A stretch of 64,000 bases of DNA from an uncultured Paracoccaceae bacterium (GCA_947501555.1 CANMWG010000001.1:1178001-1242000); one strand, 5' to 3'. Shown: positions 16,248 to 25,864, counted from the first letter of the stretch. Program-made: numbers and translations. Notes: generated by a model from the letters alone, not told the origin.

Positions 16248-17987
16248 TTAGCGCATCTCTTCTGCCGGTGTAACGCCAAGAATACCAAGACCGTGCAAAA
16301 TAACAATCGCTACGGCACGGATCAGGGCAATTTTCGCCTGTGTGGTATCTGAGTCACCCTCTTGAACGAAGCGCAACGCCTCATTCGCATTGCCCTGATG
16401 ATAGAGCGCGTGGAAATCTGAGGCCAAATCATAGAGATAAAAGGCGATCCGGTGCGGCTCGTGTCCTTTCGCGGCGATTTCCACCAAACGCGGCCATTCG
16501 GCCAGCTTTTTGATGACGGTGAGCTCTGCGTCATGGGTCAGACCAGAGATGTCCAAATCCACGAGCGTCGCATCCGCTACATCCGTAAATTCCGCAGCCT
16601 TGGCCACGGCTGAATTGATCCGCGCATAGGCGTAGTTGACGTAGAAAACCGGATTGTCCTTGGACTGTTCCAGCACTTTGTCGAAGTCAAAATCCAGCGG
16701 CGCGTCGTTCTTACGTGTCAGCATATGGAACCGGGTGACATTCGGCCCCACCTGATCCACCACATCGCGCAGGGTGATAAAGTTCCCGGCGCGTTTGCCC
16801 ATTTTGAACGGTTGACCATCTTTATAGAGCCGCACCATCTGAGTTAGCTTCACATCCAGTGGCACCTTACCGTCAGACAGCGCGCTGACGGCAGCCTTCA
16901 TCCGTTTCACATAGCCACCATGATCGGCGCCGAAGACATCGATCAGCTGATCATAACCACGCTGTACCTTGTCATAATGATAGGCGATGTCGGGCGCGAA
17001 ATAGGTCCAGGAGCCATCGGATTTTTGCACAGGCCGATCCACATCGTCGCCATGTTCCGTGGATTTGAACAAAGTCTGTTCACGCGCCTCCCAATCTTCC
17101 GGCACCTTGCCTTTCGGAGGCTCCAGCGTGCCCCGATAGATCAAACCCTTCTCATCCAACTCCGCGATCGCTTTCTCGATCAAGCCGGTGCCATAGAGCG
17201 ATTTTTCGGAATAGAAATTGTCCATCACCACGCCAAGCTGCGCCAGATCCTGCCGGATCAGGTCCATCATGGCCTCGGTCGCAAATTCGCGGATTTCTTC
17301 CAGCCAGAACTGCTCGCCCTTGTCGATAAAAGCATCTCCGACCTTGGCTTTGAGTGCCTCGCCCACTGGTTTGAGATAATCGCCCGGGTATGTACCATCG
17401 GGAAAAGCCACCTCTTGCCCATGTGCTTCCAGATACCGCAGGTAGACGGACCGGGCGAGCACATCGACCTGCGCGCCACCGTCATTGATGTAGTATTCTT
17501 TGGTGACGTCATAGCCCGCGTAATCCAGCAAACGCGCCAAAGCGTCCCCGAACACAGCCCCCCGCGTATGCCCCACATGCAGCGGGCCTGTCGGGTTGGC
17601 CGACACATATTCGACCATCATCTTCTGGCCTTGCCCCAATACGGATTTGCCAAAACTTGGGTCGGTTAACGCGGCTTTGACCACACCGTGCCACACATCT
17701 GGCACAAGACGCATATTCAGGAACCCAGGCCCTGCGACCTCGGCTATGGCAATATGCGGGTGTTCCAAAAGCTTTGCGGCCAGCGCCTCTGCGATCATGC
17801 GCGGGTTCATCTTGGCAGGCTTCGCCAAAACCATCGCTGCATTTGTCGCCATATCACCATGCGCCGCGTCTCGGGGTGGCTCAACCGTGATAGCGGCGGT
17901 GGCCAGCCCATCAGGCAGCGTGCCTTCGGCGACCAGTTGGTCAAGACAAGACAGCACAAGCGTACGGATATCGGTGAAAAGGTTCAT
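16248..17987 (-). CDS. argS: arginyl-tRNA synthetase
   Basis: A class I synthetase of about 579 residues. HVGHTRGAVFGDALARLLD is the HIGH region and FKMGKRAGN is the KMSKS-equivalent loop. The C-terminal DALR-type anticodon-binding domain contains FYLYDLASDFHALYHQGN. ATG 17987 gives the family length; the extended frame reads the upstream twin hairpin. It leads into the SPOR-nagZ-scpAB run after about 70 bases. Confidence 0.96.
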   Translation of the reverse strand: MNLFTDIRTLVLSCLDQLVAEGTLPDGLATAAITVEPPRDAAHGDMATNAAMVLAKPAKMNPRMIAEALAAKLLEHPHIAIAEVAGPGFLNMRLVPDVWHGVVKAALTDPSFGKSVLGQGQKMMVEYVSANPTGPLHVGHTRGAVFGDALARLLDYAGYDVTKEYYINDGGAQVDVLARSVYLRYLEAHGQEVAFPDGTYPGDYLKPVGEALKAKVGDAFIDKGEQFWLEEIREFATEAMMDLIRQDLAQLGVVMDNFYSEKSLYGTGLIEKAIAELDEKGLIYRGTLEPPKGKVPEDWEAREQTLFKSTEHGDDVDRPVQKSDGSWTYFAPDIAYHYDKVQRGYDQLIDVFGADHGGYVKRMKAAVSALSDGKVPLDVKLTQMVRLYKDGQPFKMGKRAGNFITLRDVVDQVGPNVTRFHMLTRKNDAPLDFDFDKVLEQSKDNPVFYVNYAYARINSAVAKAAEFTDVADATLVDLDISGLTHDAELTVIKKLAEWPRLVEIAAKGHEPHRIAFYLYDLASDFHALYHQGNANEALRFVQEGDSDTTQAKIALIRAVAIVILHGLGILGVTPAEEMR

Positions 17988-18043
17988 TTGCAGGTCCAAA
18001 ATAACGATTAAGAGCGGTTTACCACCCCAATGCGGCAGAGCAA

Positions 18044-18091
18044 GCAGACTTTTGGCAAAAGTCTGCGTCCAAATCCTTTCAAAGGATTTGG
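18044..18091. repeat. 48-bp twin-hairpin element, copy 1
   Basis: Two 23-base hairpins separated by 2 bases: GCAGACTTTT/AAAAGTCTGC around GGC, then CCAAATCCTTT/AAAGGATTTGG around one base. It lies just after the antiporter stop codon and before argS. The same architecture recurs at 30278-30325. Confidence 0.7.
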
Positions 18092-18093
18092 CA

Positions 18094-19929
18094 CTACTTG
18101 GCTGGCGGCTGCGCATCCTCATCAGAACCGGGTGGTCGCAAGGCGATAATCCGCACGTCTGGAGCAGCCCCCACGTCTTCGTCTTTGCGGATCAATTTAA
18201 GTGCACCTTTTGGCGCGATGCGCGCGATCAAATGCGCATCCGGCTGTTCCGCACGCCAGTCTTCCAGCGTGAACGCATCGGTCAGCCGGGTGATCCGAAA
18301 GGTCCAGCCCGCCGAGACCAGCCGGTCCATCCCCTCGTGGGTTTCGTCAGGGCCAAACTTGCGCCCGCCCAAGGTGCGCGGCAACTGGTGCCTTGTGTTA
18401 TCGCTTTTCTCGCGGGTGATTTGAAAGACATTGTCCCTGCCAAATTCAGGGGCAAGATCAGTCGCCACAAGCGTATTATACGCATCATTGTCCGTCGCCG
18501 CGACAAGCGTGGCGTAGCTCACAAGTTCCAGCCGTTGTTCCGCCGCCTCTGACAGAATGTCGCCAGAGAACGTGGCAATCCCGGCCGCACGTGCCCCGCG
18601 CAGATGCCCATAGTTGGGGTCCGTCATCAGCACCGGCACCTCAGCCTTTTCCAATGCTTCAGCAAAGGCTGTTGTCCATGGCGACCCACCGATGACGATC
18701 ACACCGGGCGTGTCGGACCCGGTCAACCCCAACCAACGTCCGAAAGGCGCAAGAGTGAACCCGTGCAGCACAACGGTTGTCGCCACCAGCAGAAAGGCCA
18801 GCGGGCCAATCAGTCCGGCATCCTCAAACCCAAGGGTCAGCAGCCGATCCCCGAACAACCCCGCAACCGCGATCAACACAACGCCGCGCGGGCCGGTGAA
18901 GGCGACCAAGGTCTGCTCGGCATATGGCACACCGGATCCCATCAGCGACACAAACACCGTCAAAGGCCTTGCCACGAAAATAACCAACAAAACAAAGACC
19001 GCCGCACGCCAGTCCAAAGCCCCGAGCGCCGCCACGTCCAGCCCCGCCGCAAGCAGGATGAAAACCCCCGAGACTAAAAGCACGGTCGCATGTTCCTTGA
19101 ACCTGCGCAGTTCTTCATAACTCGGCAAATTGGCGTTTGCGATGACGATTCCCATGACCGTGACAGCCAAGAGCCCACTTTCATGCAAAACCATGTCAGA
19201 GACGGCAAAGATGGCGAGAAGCAATGCAAAGAGCACGGGCACTTTCATGAATTCCGGCACCCAACCGCGCTTGAATGACTGCGCCAGCCCAAAGCCCGCC
19301 ACGCCGCCCAAGACCCCGGCCACCGTGATGCCCACGATCAGTTCGATTACGGCGGCCTGGATCGTTGTCGCTGTATGCAGGACCAGCACGACCGAAAACG
19401 CCAACACGGCCGCCAAAGCGCCAATCGGGTCGTTCACAATGGCCTCCCATTGCAGCAAGGCGGCGGGTCGTTTGGACAGGCGTGCCGTCCGCAGCAGGGG
19501 GGCGATCACCGTCGGGCCCGTCACAATCATGATTCCACCAAACACCGCCGCACTTTCCCAGCTGAGCCCGGCTGCGTAGCGCAACGCTAAGGTCGATGTC
19601 AGCCACCCCAGCGGTGCACCAACAAACACAAGCCGTTTCACCCCTTTCGCGGCATCATTCAACGTATGAAAGTTGAGCGTCAGCCCCCCTTCAAACAGAA
19701 TTATGGCGACGGCGATTGAAATGATCGGCCCCATCAGACTGCCGATGTCCCGCGCCGGATCAAAGACCCCCGTCACCGGACCAATCAGAATGCCTGCCAC
19801 CAGCATCAAAACAATGGCCGGCATCCGTAAACGCCAGGCCAGCCATTGCGACCCCACGCCCAATGCACCCACAAGGGCAAAGGCCACGACAGGTGCCATC
19901 GCTCCGGCTTCGGTTTCAATGGCCATCAA
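18094..19929 (-). CDS. Na+/H+ antiporter of the CPA family with C-terminal RCK/TrkA-N-like domain
   Basis: A 611-residue protein. Residues about 10-410 form some 12 membrane helices of a Na_H_Exchanger domain, with the transport-site pair in EAIVNDPIGALAAVL (an ND motif as in CPA1 NhaP-type exchangers). Residues about 415-540 carry a Rossmann-like TrkA-N domain (VIVIGGSPWTTAFAEALEKA, LVAATDNDAYNTLV) that probably senses nucleotide or redox state. It exports Na+ or K+ in exchange for protons. The start overlaps the dgt stop by about 14 bases. Confidence 0.9.
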   Translation of the reverse strand: MMAIETEAGAMAPVVAFALVGALGVGSQWLAWRLRMPAIVLMLVAGILIGPVTGVFDPARDIGSLMGPIISIAVAIILFEGGLTLNFHTLNDAAKGVKRLVFVGAPLGWLTSTLALRYAAGLSWESAAVFGGIMIVTGPTVIAPLLRTARLSKRPAALLQWEAIVNDPIGALAAVLAFSVVLVLHTATTIQAAVIELIVGITVAGVLGGVAGFGLAQSFKRGWVPEFMKVPVLFALLLAIFAVSDMVLHESGLLAVTVMGIVIANANLPSYEELRRFKEHATVLLVSGVFILLAAGLDVAALGALDWRAAVFVLLVIFVARPLTVFVSLMGSGVPYAEQTLVAFTGPRGVVLIAVAGLFGDRLLTLGFEDAGLIGPLAFLLVATTVVLHGFTLAPFGRWLGLTGSDTPGVIVIGGSPWTTAFAEALEKAEVPVLMTDPNYGHLRGARAAGIATFSGDILSEAAEQRLELVSYATLVAATDNDAYNTLVATDLAPEFGRDNVFQITREKSDNTRHQLPRTLGGRKFGPDETHEGMDRLVSAGWTFRITRLTDAFTLEDWRAEQPDAHLIARIAPKGALKLIRKDEDVGAAPDVRIIALRPPGSDEDAQPPAK

Positions 19930-21088
19930 TCACACTTTCCGGGATCTCTTGACCACCAATCAGCCGCTTATGTTCCTGAATTGCGAACCTGTCCGTCATC
20001 CCTGCGATGTAGTCCGCAACGATCCGGGCCAAGGTCGTTTGATCCGGCGCATCGGCGACATCCTTGCGCCATTGCTTGGGTAATTCATGTGTGTTTTCGA
20101 GGAAAAATGGGAATAGCTCGTTGACCATTGTGGTGACGACCTCCCGCATCTCAACCACGGCGGGCGCACGGTACATGCGGGTAAACAGGAACTTGCGGAT
20201 GACCTTCAAATCAGCCCAAAGCGCGGGCGAAAACTGTACCATCATCCGGCCTGCATGGCGGATGTCATGCACAGATGTCGGCGCAAGTTCCGCTAAATTG
20301 CGTCGGCTGACGTCAATCACATCCTCGACCAGCACGCCAAAGAAGCGGCGCAATGCTTCATGCCTGCGACGGTAGTAGTTCAAGCCCGGATATTTGGCAT
20401 CCACGCGCGCAAAGCAATCGGACAAAACGGGCAACTCGGCCAATTCATCCGTGCTAAACAGTTCCGCCCGCAAACCATCGTGTAGGTCGTGATTGTTGTA
20501 AGCAATGTCATCGGCCAATGCTGCGGCTTGGGCTTCGGCACTGGCGTGGGTGTGCAGTTCTAAATCATGCCGGGCATCATAGGCGGCCAAAGCATAGGGA
20601 ATATCGCCTGTTACAGGGCCGTTGTGCTTGGCGATCCCTTCAAGGCTTTCCCACGTCAGGTTCAGCCCGTCCCATTCCGCATAATGCCGTTCCAGATTAG
20701 TCACGATATGCAAAGCCTGGGCATTGTGGTCAAACCCGCCGTATGGGGCCATCAACGCATCCAAGGCCTCTTCGCCCGTGTGACCAAAAGGGGTGTGACC
20801 CAGATCATGGGCCAGCGCCACGGCCTCAGTCAATTCGACATTTAGGTCCAAAGCTGCTGCAACCGTGCGTGCGACCTGCGCCACCTCAATCGAATGGGTC
20901 AGCCGGGTGCGAAAGTAATCCCCTTCATGCTCAATAAATACTTGTGTCTTATGCTTCAATCGCCGAAAGGCGGATGCATGGATGATCCGATCCCGGTCCC
21001 GTTGAAAGGGCGAGCGAAACGCGCTTTCTTCTTCTGGATAAAGCCGCCCACGTGGATTGGTAGGGTCGGTCGCATAGGACGCTGCCAT
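19916..21088 (-). CDS. dgt: dGTP triphosphohydrolase-like HD-domain protein
   Basis: A protein of about 390 residues of the type-2 dNTPase family, which splits dNTPs to the nucleoside and triphosphate. The HD metal site is seen as RLTHSIEVAQVART and AHDLGHTPFGHTGEEAL. HASAFRRLKHKTQVF is the N-terminal signature. ATG 21088 is 8 bases after an AGG site; the frame also opens at 21121. Divergent from erpA with 74 bases between starts. Confidence 0.93.
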   Translation of the reverse strand: MAASYATDPTNPRGRLYPEEESAFRSPFQRDRDRIIHASAFRRLKHKTQVFIEHEGDYFRTRLTHSIEVAQVARTVAAALDLNVELTEAVALAHDLGHTPFGHTGEEALDALMAPYGGFDHNAQALHIVTNLERHYAEWDGLNLTWESLEGIAKHNGPVTGDIPYALAAYDARHDLELHTHASAEAQAAALADDIAYNNHDLHDGLRAELFSTDELAELPVLSDCFARVDAKYPGLNYYRRRHEALRRFFGVLVEDVIDVSRRNLAELAPTSVHDIRHAGRMMVQFSPALWADLKVIRKFLFTRMYRAPAVVEMREVVTTMVNELFPFFLENTHELPKQWRKDVADAPDQTTLARIVADYIAGMTDRFAIQEHKRLIGGQEIPESVIDGH

Positions 21089-21162
21089 TTTTATTGCCTG
21101 TCTTGTTCGTCTTGCCTGCACGCCTTATATTGCAACTATCCCAGAACCGATAGGTTACAATC

Positions 21163-21489
21163 ATGCTGACGATCCCCCCTAAGGTCACACCCCGCGCCTT
21201 CGAACGACTGGCCGAGATTGGCGCATCGGCGCAAGGCAAAGCCCTACGTGTCGCCGTTGAGGGGGGCGGCTGCTCGGGGTTCCAGTATGAAATCGACCTG
21301 GATGATCCCAAGGATGATGATTTGGTCCTATCGGAACAGGGTGAAACCGTGGTGATCGACAGCGTCTCCCTGCCCTTTTTGGCGGACGCCGTGATCGATT
21401 TCAGCGAAGAGCTGATCGGCGCGCGCTTTGTCATCAACAACCCCAATGCAACGTCATCTTGCGGCTGCGGCACCTCCTTTTCGATGTAG
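21163..21489 (+). CDS. erpA: A-type iron-sulfur carrier protein (ErpA/IscA family)
   Basis: A 108-residue HesB/IscA-fold protein that passes Fe-S clusters to apo-enzymes. The three ligand cysteines are in GGGCSGFQYE and SSCGCGTSFSM. Length and the C-terminal CGCGTSFSM favour ErpA over IscA. No other isc/suf genes are in the window. xthA follows after 55 bases. Confidence 0.92.
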   Translation: MLTIPPKVTPRAFERLAEIGASAQGKALRVAVEGGGCSGFQYEIDLDDPKDDDLVLSEQGETVVIDSVSLPFLADAVIDFSEELIGARFVINNPNATSSCGCGTSFSM

Positions 21490-21544
21490 GCTTGCGCCCC
21501 GCCTTTCGCTGCGGCAAAACCAAGGGCAACCAAAGGGGTGGCCC

Positions 21545-22345
21545 ATGAAAATCGCGACGTTCAACATAAACGGTGTCAAAGCCCGGATCGGCGCGCTGAC
21601 CGATTGGCTGACCGAAAGCCAGCCGGATGTCGCCTTGTTGCAGGAAATCAAATCCGTTGACGAAGGTTTCCCGCGCGCGGCCTTCGAAGACATGGGCTAC
21701 ACCGTCGAAACCCATGGGCAGAAAGGGTTTAACGGTGTGGCAATCCTGTCCAAGCTACCCTTGGAGGACGTCACGCGCGGCCTACCGGGTGCGGAAGGCG
21801 CCGGACGCGAAGGCATTGACGACATCGAGGCCCGCTATATCGAAGCGACAGTCATGGGGGATGTGCCGGTGCGCGTCTGTGGGCTGTATCTACCCAATGG
21901 CAACCCCGCACCAGGCCCAAAGTATGACTACAAACTGCGCTGGATGGAGCGGCTTTATGCCCGCGCCCAAGAACTGATGGCACTTGAGGAACCTGCCCTA
22001 ATGGCCGGTGACTACAACATTATTCCGCAACCTGAAGACGCCGCGCGGCCCGATGCGTGGCGTGATGACGCGCTGTTCCGGTTGGAAAGCCGCGATGCCT
22101 TCCGGCGCATCCAGAACCTTGGGATGACCGAAGCCTTTCGCATGTGCGAAGCTGGCGCAGGCCATTATTCCTTCTGGGATTATCAGGCGGGCGCGTGGGA
22201 CAAGAACGATGGCATCCGGATCGATCACTTTCTTTTGACCCCGCAATGTGCCGACCTATTGAACAACTGCTGGATCGAATCCGAGGTGCGCGGCCGCGAA
22301 AAGCCATCCGACCATGTCCCCGTCTGGGTTGACCTAGCGGCCTGA
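21545..22345 (+). CDS. xthA: exodeoxyribonuclease III (AP endonuclease)
   Basis: A 266-residue EEP-superfamily nuclease for base-excision repair. Motifs run in order: ATFNINGVKAR, LQEIK with the metal-ligand glutamate, YLPNG, AGDYNI (Asp/Asn pair), RIDHFLL and SDHVPVW with the catalytic His. ATG 21545 starts exactly at the conserved MKIATFN; the longer frame overlaps erpA. Confidence 0.96.
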   Translation: MKIATFNINGVKARIGALTDWLTESQPDVALLQEIKSVDEGFPRAAFEDMGYTVETHGQKGFNGVAILSKLPLEDVTRGLPGAEGAGREGIDDIEARYIEATVMGDVPVRVCGLYLPNGNPAPGPKYDYKLRWMERLYARAQELMALEEPALMAGDYNIIPQPEDAARPDAWRDDALFRLESRDAFRRIQNLGMTEAFRMCEAGAGHYSFWDYQAGAWDKNDGIRIDHFLLTPQCADLLNNCWIESEVRGREKPSDHVPVWVDLAA

Positions 22346-22410
22346 ACCACGGATATTACGTGCAATAAAAAAATCGGGCGGCAACTTATAACGGTAAGGA
22401 ACGGTACCTG

Positions 22411-22731
22411 ATGCGCGTTCGAGTTTTTGTGACGATGGTTTTGATGGCCACAATTCCGGCGTCGGTCCACGCCCAATGCCGCATGGCGGTGGCGGGCACC
22501 GCCTGTGTTACAGTGCCCCAGTCAAGTACGCCCGCCCCCGGCCCAGTCAATGTTGGCGAGATCCTAGAGCGCGGTCAGTATTCAATGTTGATGAATGCGC
22601 CCTACTACGGACTGCCTCGGGTCAGCGATGGCTGGGTCTATATGCGGATTGAAGATGATATCTACAGGGTTGACTGGCGCAGCCACAAAGTGCTGGAACG
22701 GGTCACCCATCTGGCCAGCCGTAACTGGTAG
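22411..22731 (+). CDS. small secreted protein with RcnB-like C-terminus
   Basis: A 106-residue protein with a signal peptide (MRVRVFVTMVLMATIPASVHA). The C-terminal 50 residues (YYGLPRVSDGWVYMRIEDDI then YRVDWRSHKVLERV) match the pattern of the periplasmic RcnB/YraM-like fold, whose founder modulates nickel/cobalt homeostasis. Two cysteines near the mature N-terminus may form a disulfide. Its role is not established, and no metal transporter is adjacent. Confidence 0.65.
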   Translation: MRVRVFVTMVLMATIPASVHAQCRMAVAGTACVTVPQSSTPAPGPVNVGEILERGQYSMLMNAPYYGLPRVSDGWVYMRIEDDIYRVDWRSHKVLERVTHLASRNW

Positions 22732-22734
22732 CAA

Positions 22735-23919
22735 TCAAGCGGTCACATCGTGGTCGTAGAGCCACCCCATCCGGTTGATGAAAGCATTCGGCGCAATTTT
22801 TCCCATGGTCCGCAACGCGGTGTGGGCTGCGATGCGTTGCGGTCCCTGTAAGTGGTAGTTTCGGGCATTTTTGTTGGCCGCATTGATGGCATGAATAACG
22901 CGGGGACGCCGGAGGTTTTGATATTGCCGCAGTGCATCCGCAATCGATGCATTCTCATTACAGCAGCGCGCGAGCACATAGGCATCCTCAATTGCCAGAT
23001 TTGCCCCCTGCGCGAGGAAGGGCAATGTCGGATGGGCCGCATCGCCTAAAATTGCACTTGATCCCACGAACCAATTCGCGGCAACAGGATGACGGAACAG
23101 CCCCCACAGATTGACGTAATCGACCTTTGCAAGGATCTCTTTGAGCTCCCAGCATGTGTCGGCAAAGGCTGCCTGCAAATTTGCTGGATCATCAGCGTGA
23201 TGCCACCCTTCGTCGGCCCACTGACCACGCTTTTGCACCGCGACGATATTCAGCCGGTTGTTGGGCAACGGATAGGTGACAACGTGACGGCGTGGCGCCA
23301 TCCAGATGCGAGCGACAGCTGGCATATCGGGGGCGTTGATCATAGCGCGCCAAGCGACATGACCCGTAAAGAATGGCTCGCGCGGTTTATTCAATCCAGC
23401 TCTGACCACAGACCGCAAACCGTCCGCGCCAATAGTCAGTGTTGGCCGCACGACACCAGCGCCTGCTGTGAACGACCCGTCAGGTGCAATCTGCAATACC
23501 CGTGCATCTAAGACGACCTTTACACCCTTCGCCTCGCAAGCGCGGGCCAAAAGATCAATCAATGCGGCACGGTGAAGAAACCGATAGGAAGGGTCCTGCC
23601 CAGTCAGATCAAACTGCGCAATGGTGCTACCTTTGACGGCATCCATGGGGATAACGGCCTGCGCTTTCAGGCCGGACACCTGCAACGCGTCGCGGAGCCC
23701 CAATCGGTTCAACGCACGCGCACCATTTGGGGTAATCTGCACACCAGCACCGACTTCCGTCAGGGCTGGGGCTTGTTCATAGACTGTAACGTCAGCGCCC
23801 TTGCGGGCAAAACCCAAAGCGGCTGTCAGACCGCCGATACCACCTCCAATAATGGCAATATCGCGACCAGCGTTATGATCGATCTCAGTCGTCGCGATGG
23901 ACCTTTTCACGGCGCTCAT
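22735..23919 (-). CDS. FAD-dependent monooxygenase, salicylate-hydroxylase/UbiH-like
   Basis: About 394 residues. The Rossmann FAD site is DIAIIGGGIGGLTAALGFAR, GADG appears as TIGADGLRSVVR, and the second FAD motif is ILGDAAHPTLPFLAQGANLA. It would hydroxylate a small aromatic or other ring using NAD(P)H; the substrate is unknown. The N-terminal start is uncertain: ATG 23919 overlaps the dksA end by 35 bases, and no better start lies closer to the FAD motif. Probably cotranscribed with dksA. Confidence 0.82.
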   Translation of the reverse strand: MSAVKRSIATTEIDHNAGRDIAIIGGGIGGLTAALGFARKGADVTVYEQAPALTEVGAGVQITPNGARALNRLGLRDALQVSGLKAQAVIPMDAVKGSTIAQFDLTGQDPSYRFLHRAALIDLLARACEAKGVKVVLDARVLQIAPDGSFTAGAGVVRPTLTIGADGLRSVVRAGLNKPREPFFTGHVAWRAMINAPDMPAVARIWMAPRRHVVTYPLPNNRLNIVAVQKRGQWADEGWHHADDPANLQAAFADTCWELKEILAKVDYVNLWGLFRHPVAANWFVGSSAILGDAAHPTLPFLAQGANLAIEDAYVLARCCNENASIADALRQYQNLRRPRVIHAINAANKNARNYHLQGPQRIAAHTALRTMGKIAPNAFINRMGWLYDHDVTA

Positions 23920-24310
23920 GACGTTCTTGGGCTTCAAGGCTCATGGTCGCGATCGGACGGGCATCAAGACGCTTGAGCGAAATCGGTTCGCCCGTCTTTT
24001 CGCAATAGCCGTATTCACCTTCGTCAATCCGGCGCAGGGCGGCGTCAATCTTGTTGACCAGCTTGCGTTGCCGGTCACGGGTGCGCAGCTCCAGCGACCG
24101 ATCCGTTTCTTCAGAAGCACGATCAGCAACGTCAGGGATGTTGCGTGTTTGGTCCTTCATGCCGGCCACGGTATCGCGGCTATCCTCCAGCAATTCACTT
24201 TTCCAGTTCAGCAGTTTGCGACGGAAATACTCTGTTTGGCGTTCATTCATGAACGGCTCATTGTCGGCGGGGCGATAATCGTCCGGAAGAAACACTTCTG
24301 CTTTCATCAT
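23885..24310 (-). CDS. dksA: RNA polymerase-binding regulator DksA, zinc-finger-less type
   Basis: About 141 residues. A coiled coil (about residues 20-95) carries the tip motif PDVADRASEETD, then the globular end YGYCEKTGEPISLKRLDARPI. DksA enters the RNA polymerase secondary channel and, with ppGpp, tunes rRNA and amino-acid promoters. The classical CxxC...CxxC zinc site is reduced to one cysteine: CEKT and SLEA replace the two pairs, as in the Rhodobacter-type protein. GAAGGG precedes the tandem ATGs at 24310 and 24307. Confidence 0.92.
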   Translation of the reverse strand: MMKAEVFLPDDYRPADNEPFMNERQTEYFRRKLLNWKSELLEDSRDTVAGMKDQTRNIPDVADRASEETDRSLELRTRDRQRKLVNKIDAALRRIDEGEYGYCEKTGEPISLKRLDARPIATMSLEAQERHERREKVHRDD

Positions 24311-24486
24311 GATACCCTTCAATTCCGGCATTTACAGGCCAGCACCCCACGCCGATATGCTTGATTTTGAGGCGGGTTTACTCCGTTGATCGTCCGCTGT
24401 CACCCCCTCTTTTTGGCCACATCGCGGGGTGTTGATGATCCGGAACGACCTGCTAGGTTGCCGTTAAAATCAAAGGGTTTGACATC

Positions 24487-25326
24487 ATGCAATTCACCGG
24501 CACTGAAACCTATGTCGCAACTGACGATCTAACGATGGCTGTGAACGCTGCGGTGACGTTGGAACGACCATTATTGGTCAAGGGCGAACCAGGAACAGGC
24601 AAGACAGAACTGGCCCGTCAGGTCAGCGCAGCATTGGGCCTGCCGATGATTGAATGGCACGTCAAGTCCACAACCAAAGCGCAACAAGGCCTCTATGAAT
24701 ATGACGCCGTCAGCCGGTTGCGCGACAGCCAATTAGGCGACGCGCGTGTGCAGGACGTGGCCAACTACATTAAAAAGGGCAAGCTTTGGCAGGCTTTCGG
24801 CGCGGACGGCAAAGTTGTTTTGCTGATTGACGAGGTCGATAAGGCCGACATCGAATTTCCCAACGATCTGTTGCAAGAACTCGACCGGATGGAATTCCAC
24901 GTCTACGAGACCGGCGAGACCGTCAAAGCCATTCACCGCCCCATTGTCATCATTACATCCAACAACGAAAAAGAGCTGCCTGACGCGTTTCTGCGCCGGT
25001 GCTTTTTCCACTACATCCGCTTTCCTGACATCGACACGATGCGCAAAATCGTTGAGGTCCACCATCCAGGTATAAAGGATGCCCTACTGACGGCCGCCCT
25101 GACCCAATTTTATGAAATCCGCGAGACCACAGGCCTCAAGAAAAAGCCCTCTACATCCGAGGTGCTGGATTGGCTCAAACTTCTGCTTGCTGAAGATCTC
25201 ACCGCAGACGATTTGAAACGGGATGGGGCCAATGCGCTACCCAAGCTGCATGGTGCGTTGCTGAAGAACGAACAAGACGTTCATCTGTTCGAGCGTCTTG
25301 CGTTTATTGCCCGGTCGGGGCGCTAA
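24487..25326 (+). CDS. MoxR-family AAA+ ATPase
   Basis: A 279-residue AAA+ protein: Walker A GEPGTGKTELAR (about 37-48), Walker B VVLLIDEVDKAD (about 117), sensor 1 IITSNNEKELPDAF and arginine finger in FLRRCFFHYI. MoxR ATPases work with a VWA-domain partner to remodel or mature target complexes; that partner is encoded at 27397-28584 in the same run. It starts an eight-gene same-strand block. Confidence 0.93.
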   Translation: MQFTGTETYVATDDLTMAVNAAVTLERPLLVKGEPGTGKTELARQVSAALGLPMIEWHVKSTTKAQQGLYEYDAVSRLRDSQLGDARVQDVANYIKKGKLWQAFGADGKVVLLIDEVDKADIEFPNDLLQELDRMEFHVYETGETVKAIHRPIVIITSNNEKELPDAFLRRCFFHYIRFPDIDTMRKIVEVHHPGIKDALLTAALTQFYEIRETTGLKKKPSTSEVLDWLKLLLAEDLTADDLKRDGANALPKLHGALLKNEQDVHLFERLAFIARSGR

Positions 25327-25414
25327 GCCATAAATGACCGACCGCACATCCATTTGATTGGTCACCCGCCCAGTCGGAGCTATTATCTGGTCGATCCAAG
25401 AAAGAAGAAGAAAC

Positions 25415-25864
25415 ATGACAGGCAGCACGATCAGGCCGCTACGGCAATCAGACAGACCCCATTGGGAACGGCTATGGACAGGATATCTGGAATTCTACAA
25501 GACATCCGTGCCTGCCGCAGTCTATGACACGACTTTCGCACGTCTTTTGGGGGATGATCCTCAGGATTTTCACGGCCTCATTGCAGAGGTTGAAGAAAAA
25601 CCAGTCGGGCTCGTGCACTTTGTCTTTCATCGGCACTGCTGGCGCATTGAAAATGTATGCTACTTGCAAGACCTATTCGCTGACCCAAACATGCGCGGCC
25701 AAGGCATCGGGCGTAAACTGATCGAAGGTGTTTATGCGGCTGCAGATACCGCTGGTGTCCAAAACGTCTATTGGATGACAAGCGAAGACAATCACGTCGG
25801 TCGCAGACTGTATGACCGTGTTGGGCAAGTGAGCAACTTTATCAAATATCAGAGGCCCGCATGA
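25415..25864 (+). CDS. GNAT-family N-acetyltransferase
   Basis: A 149-residue GNAT. The acetyl-CoA loop is MRGQGIGRKLIEG, preceded by the strand VCYLQDLFADP and followed by VYWMTSEDNHVGRRLYDRVG. The acceptor (small molecule or protein) is unknown. ATG 25415 follows a GAAGAAGAAAC purine-rich ribosome site. Its stop overlaps the next start in ATGA, tying it to the DUF2927 lipoprotein. Confidence 0.9.
   Translation: MTGSTIRPLRQSDRPHWERLWTGYLEFYKTSVPAAVYDTTFARLLGDDPQDFHGLIAEVEEKPVGLVHFVFHRHCWRIENVCYLQDLFADPNMRGQGIGRKLIEGVYAAADTAGVQNVYWMTSEDNHVGRRLYDRVGQVSNFIKYQRPA

Noticed and set aside
16920-17669. 249-codon plus-strand frame
   Set aside because: It lies wholly inside argS on the other strand; argS carries the clear synthetase motifs.
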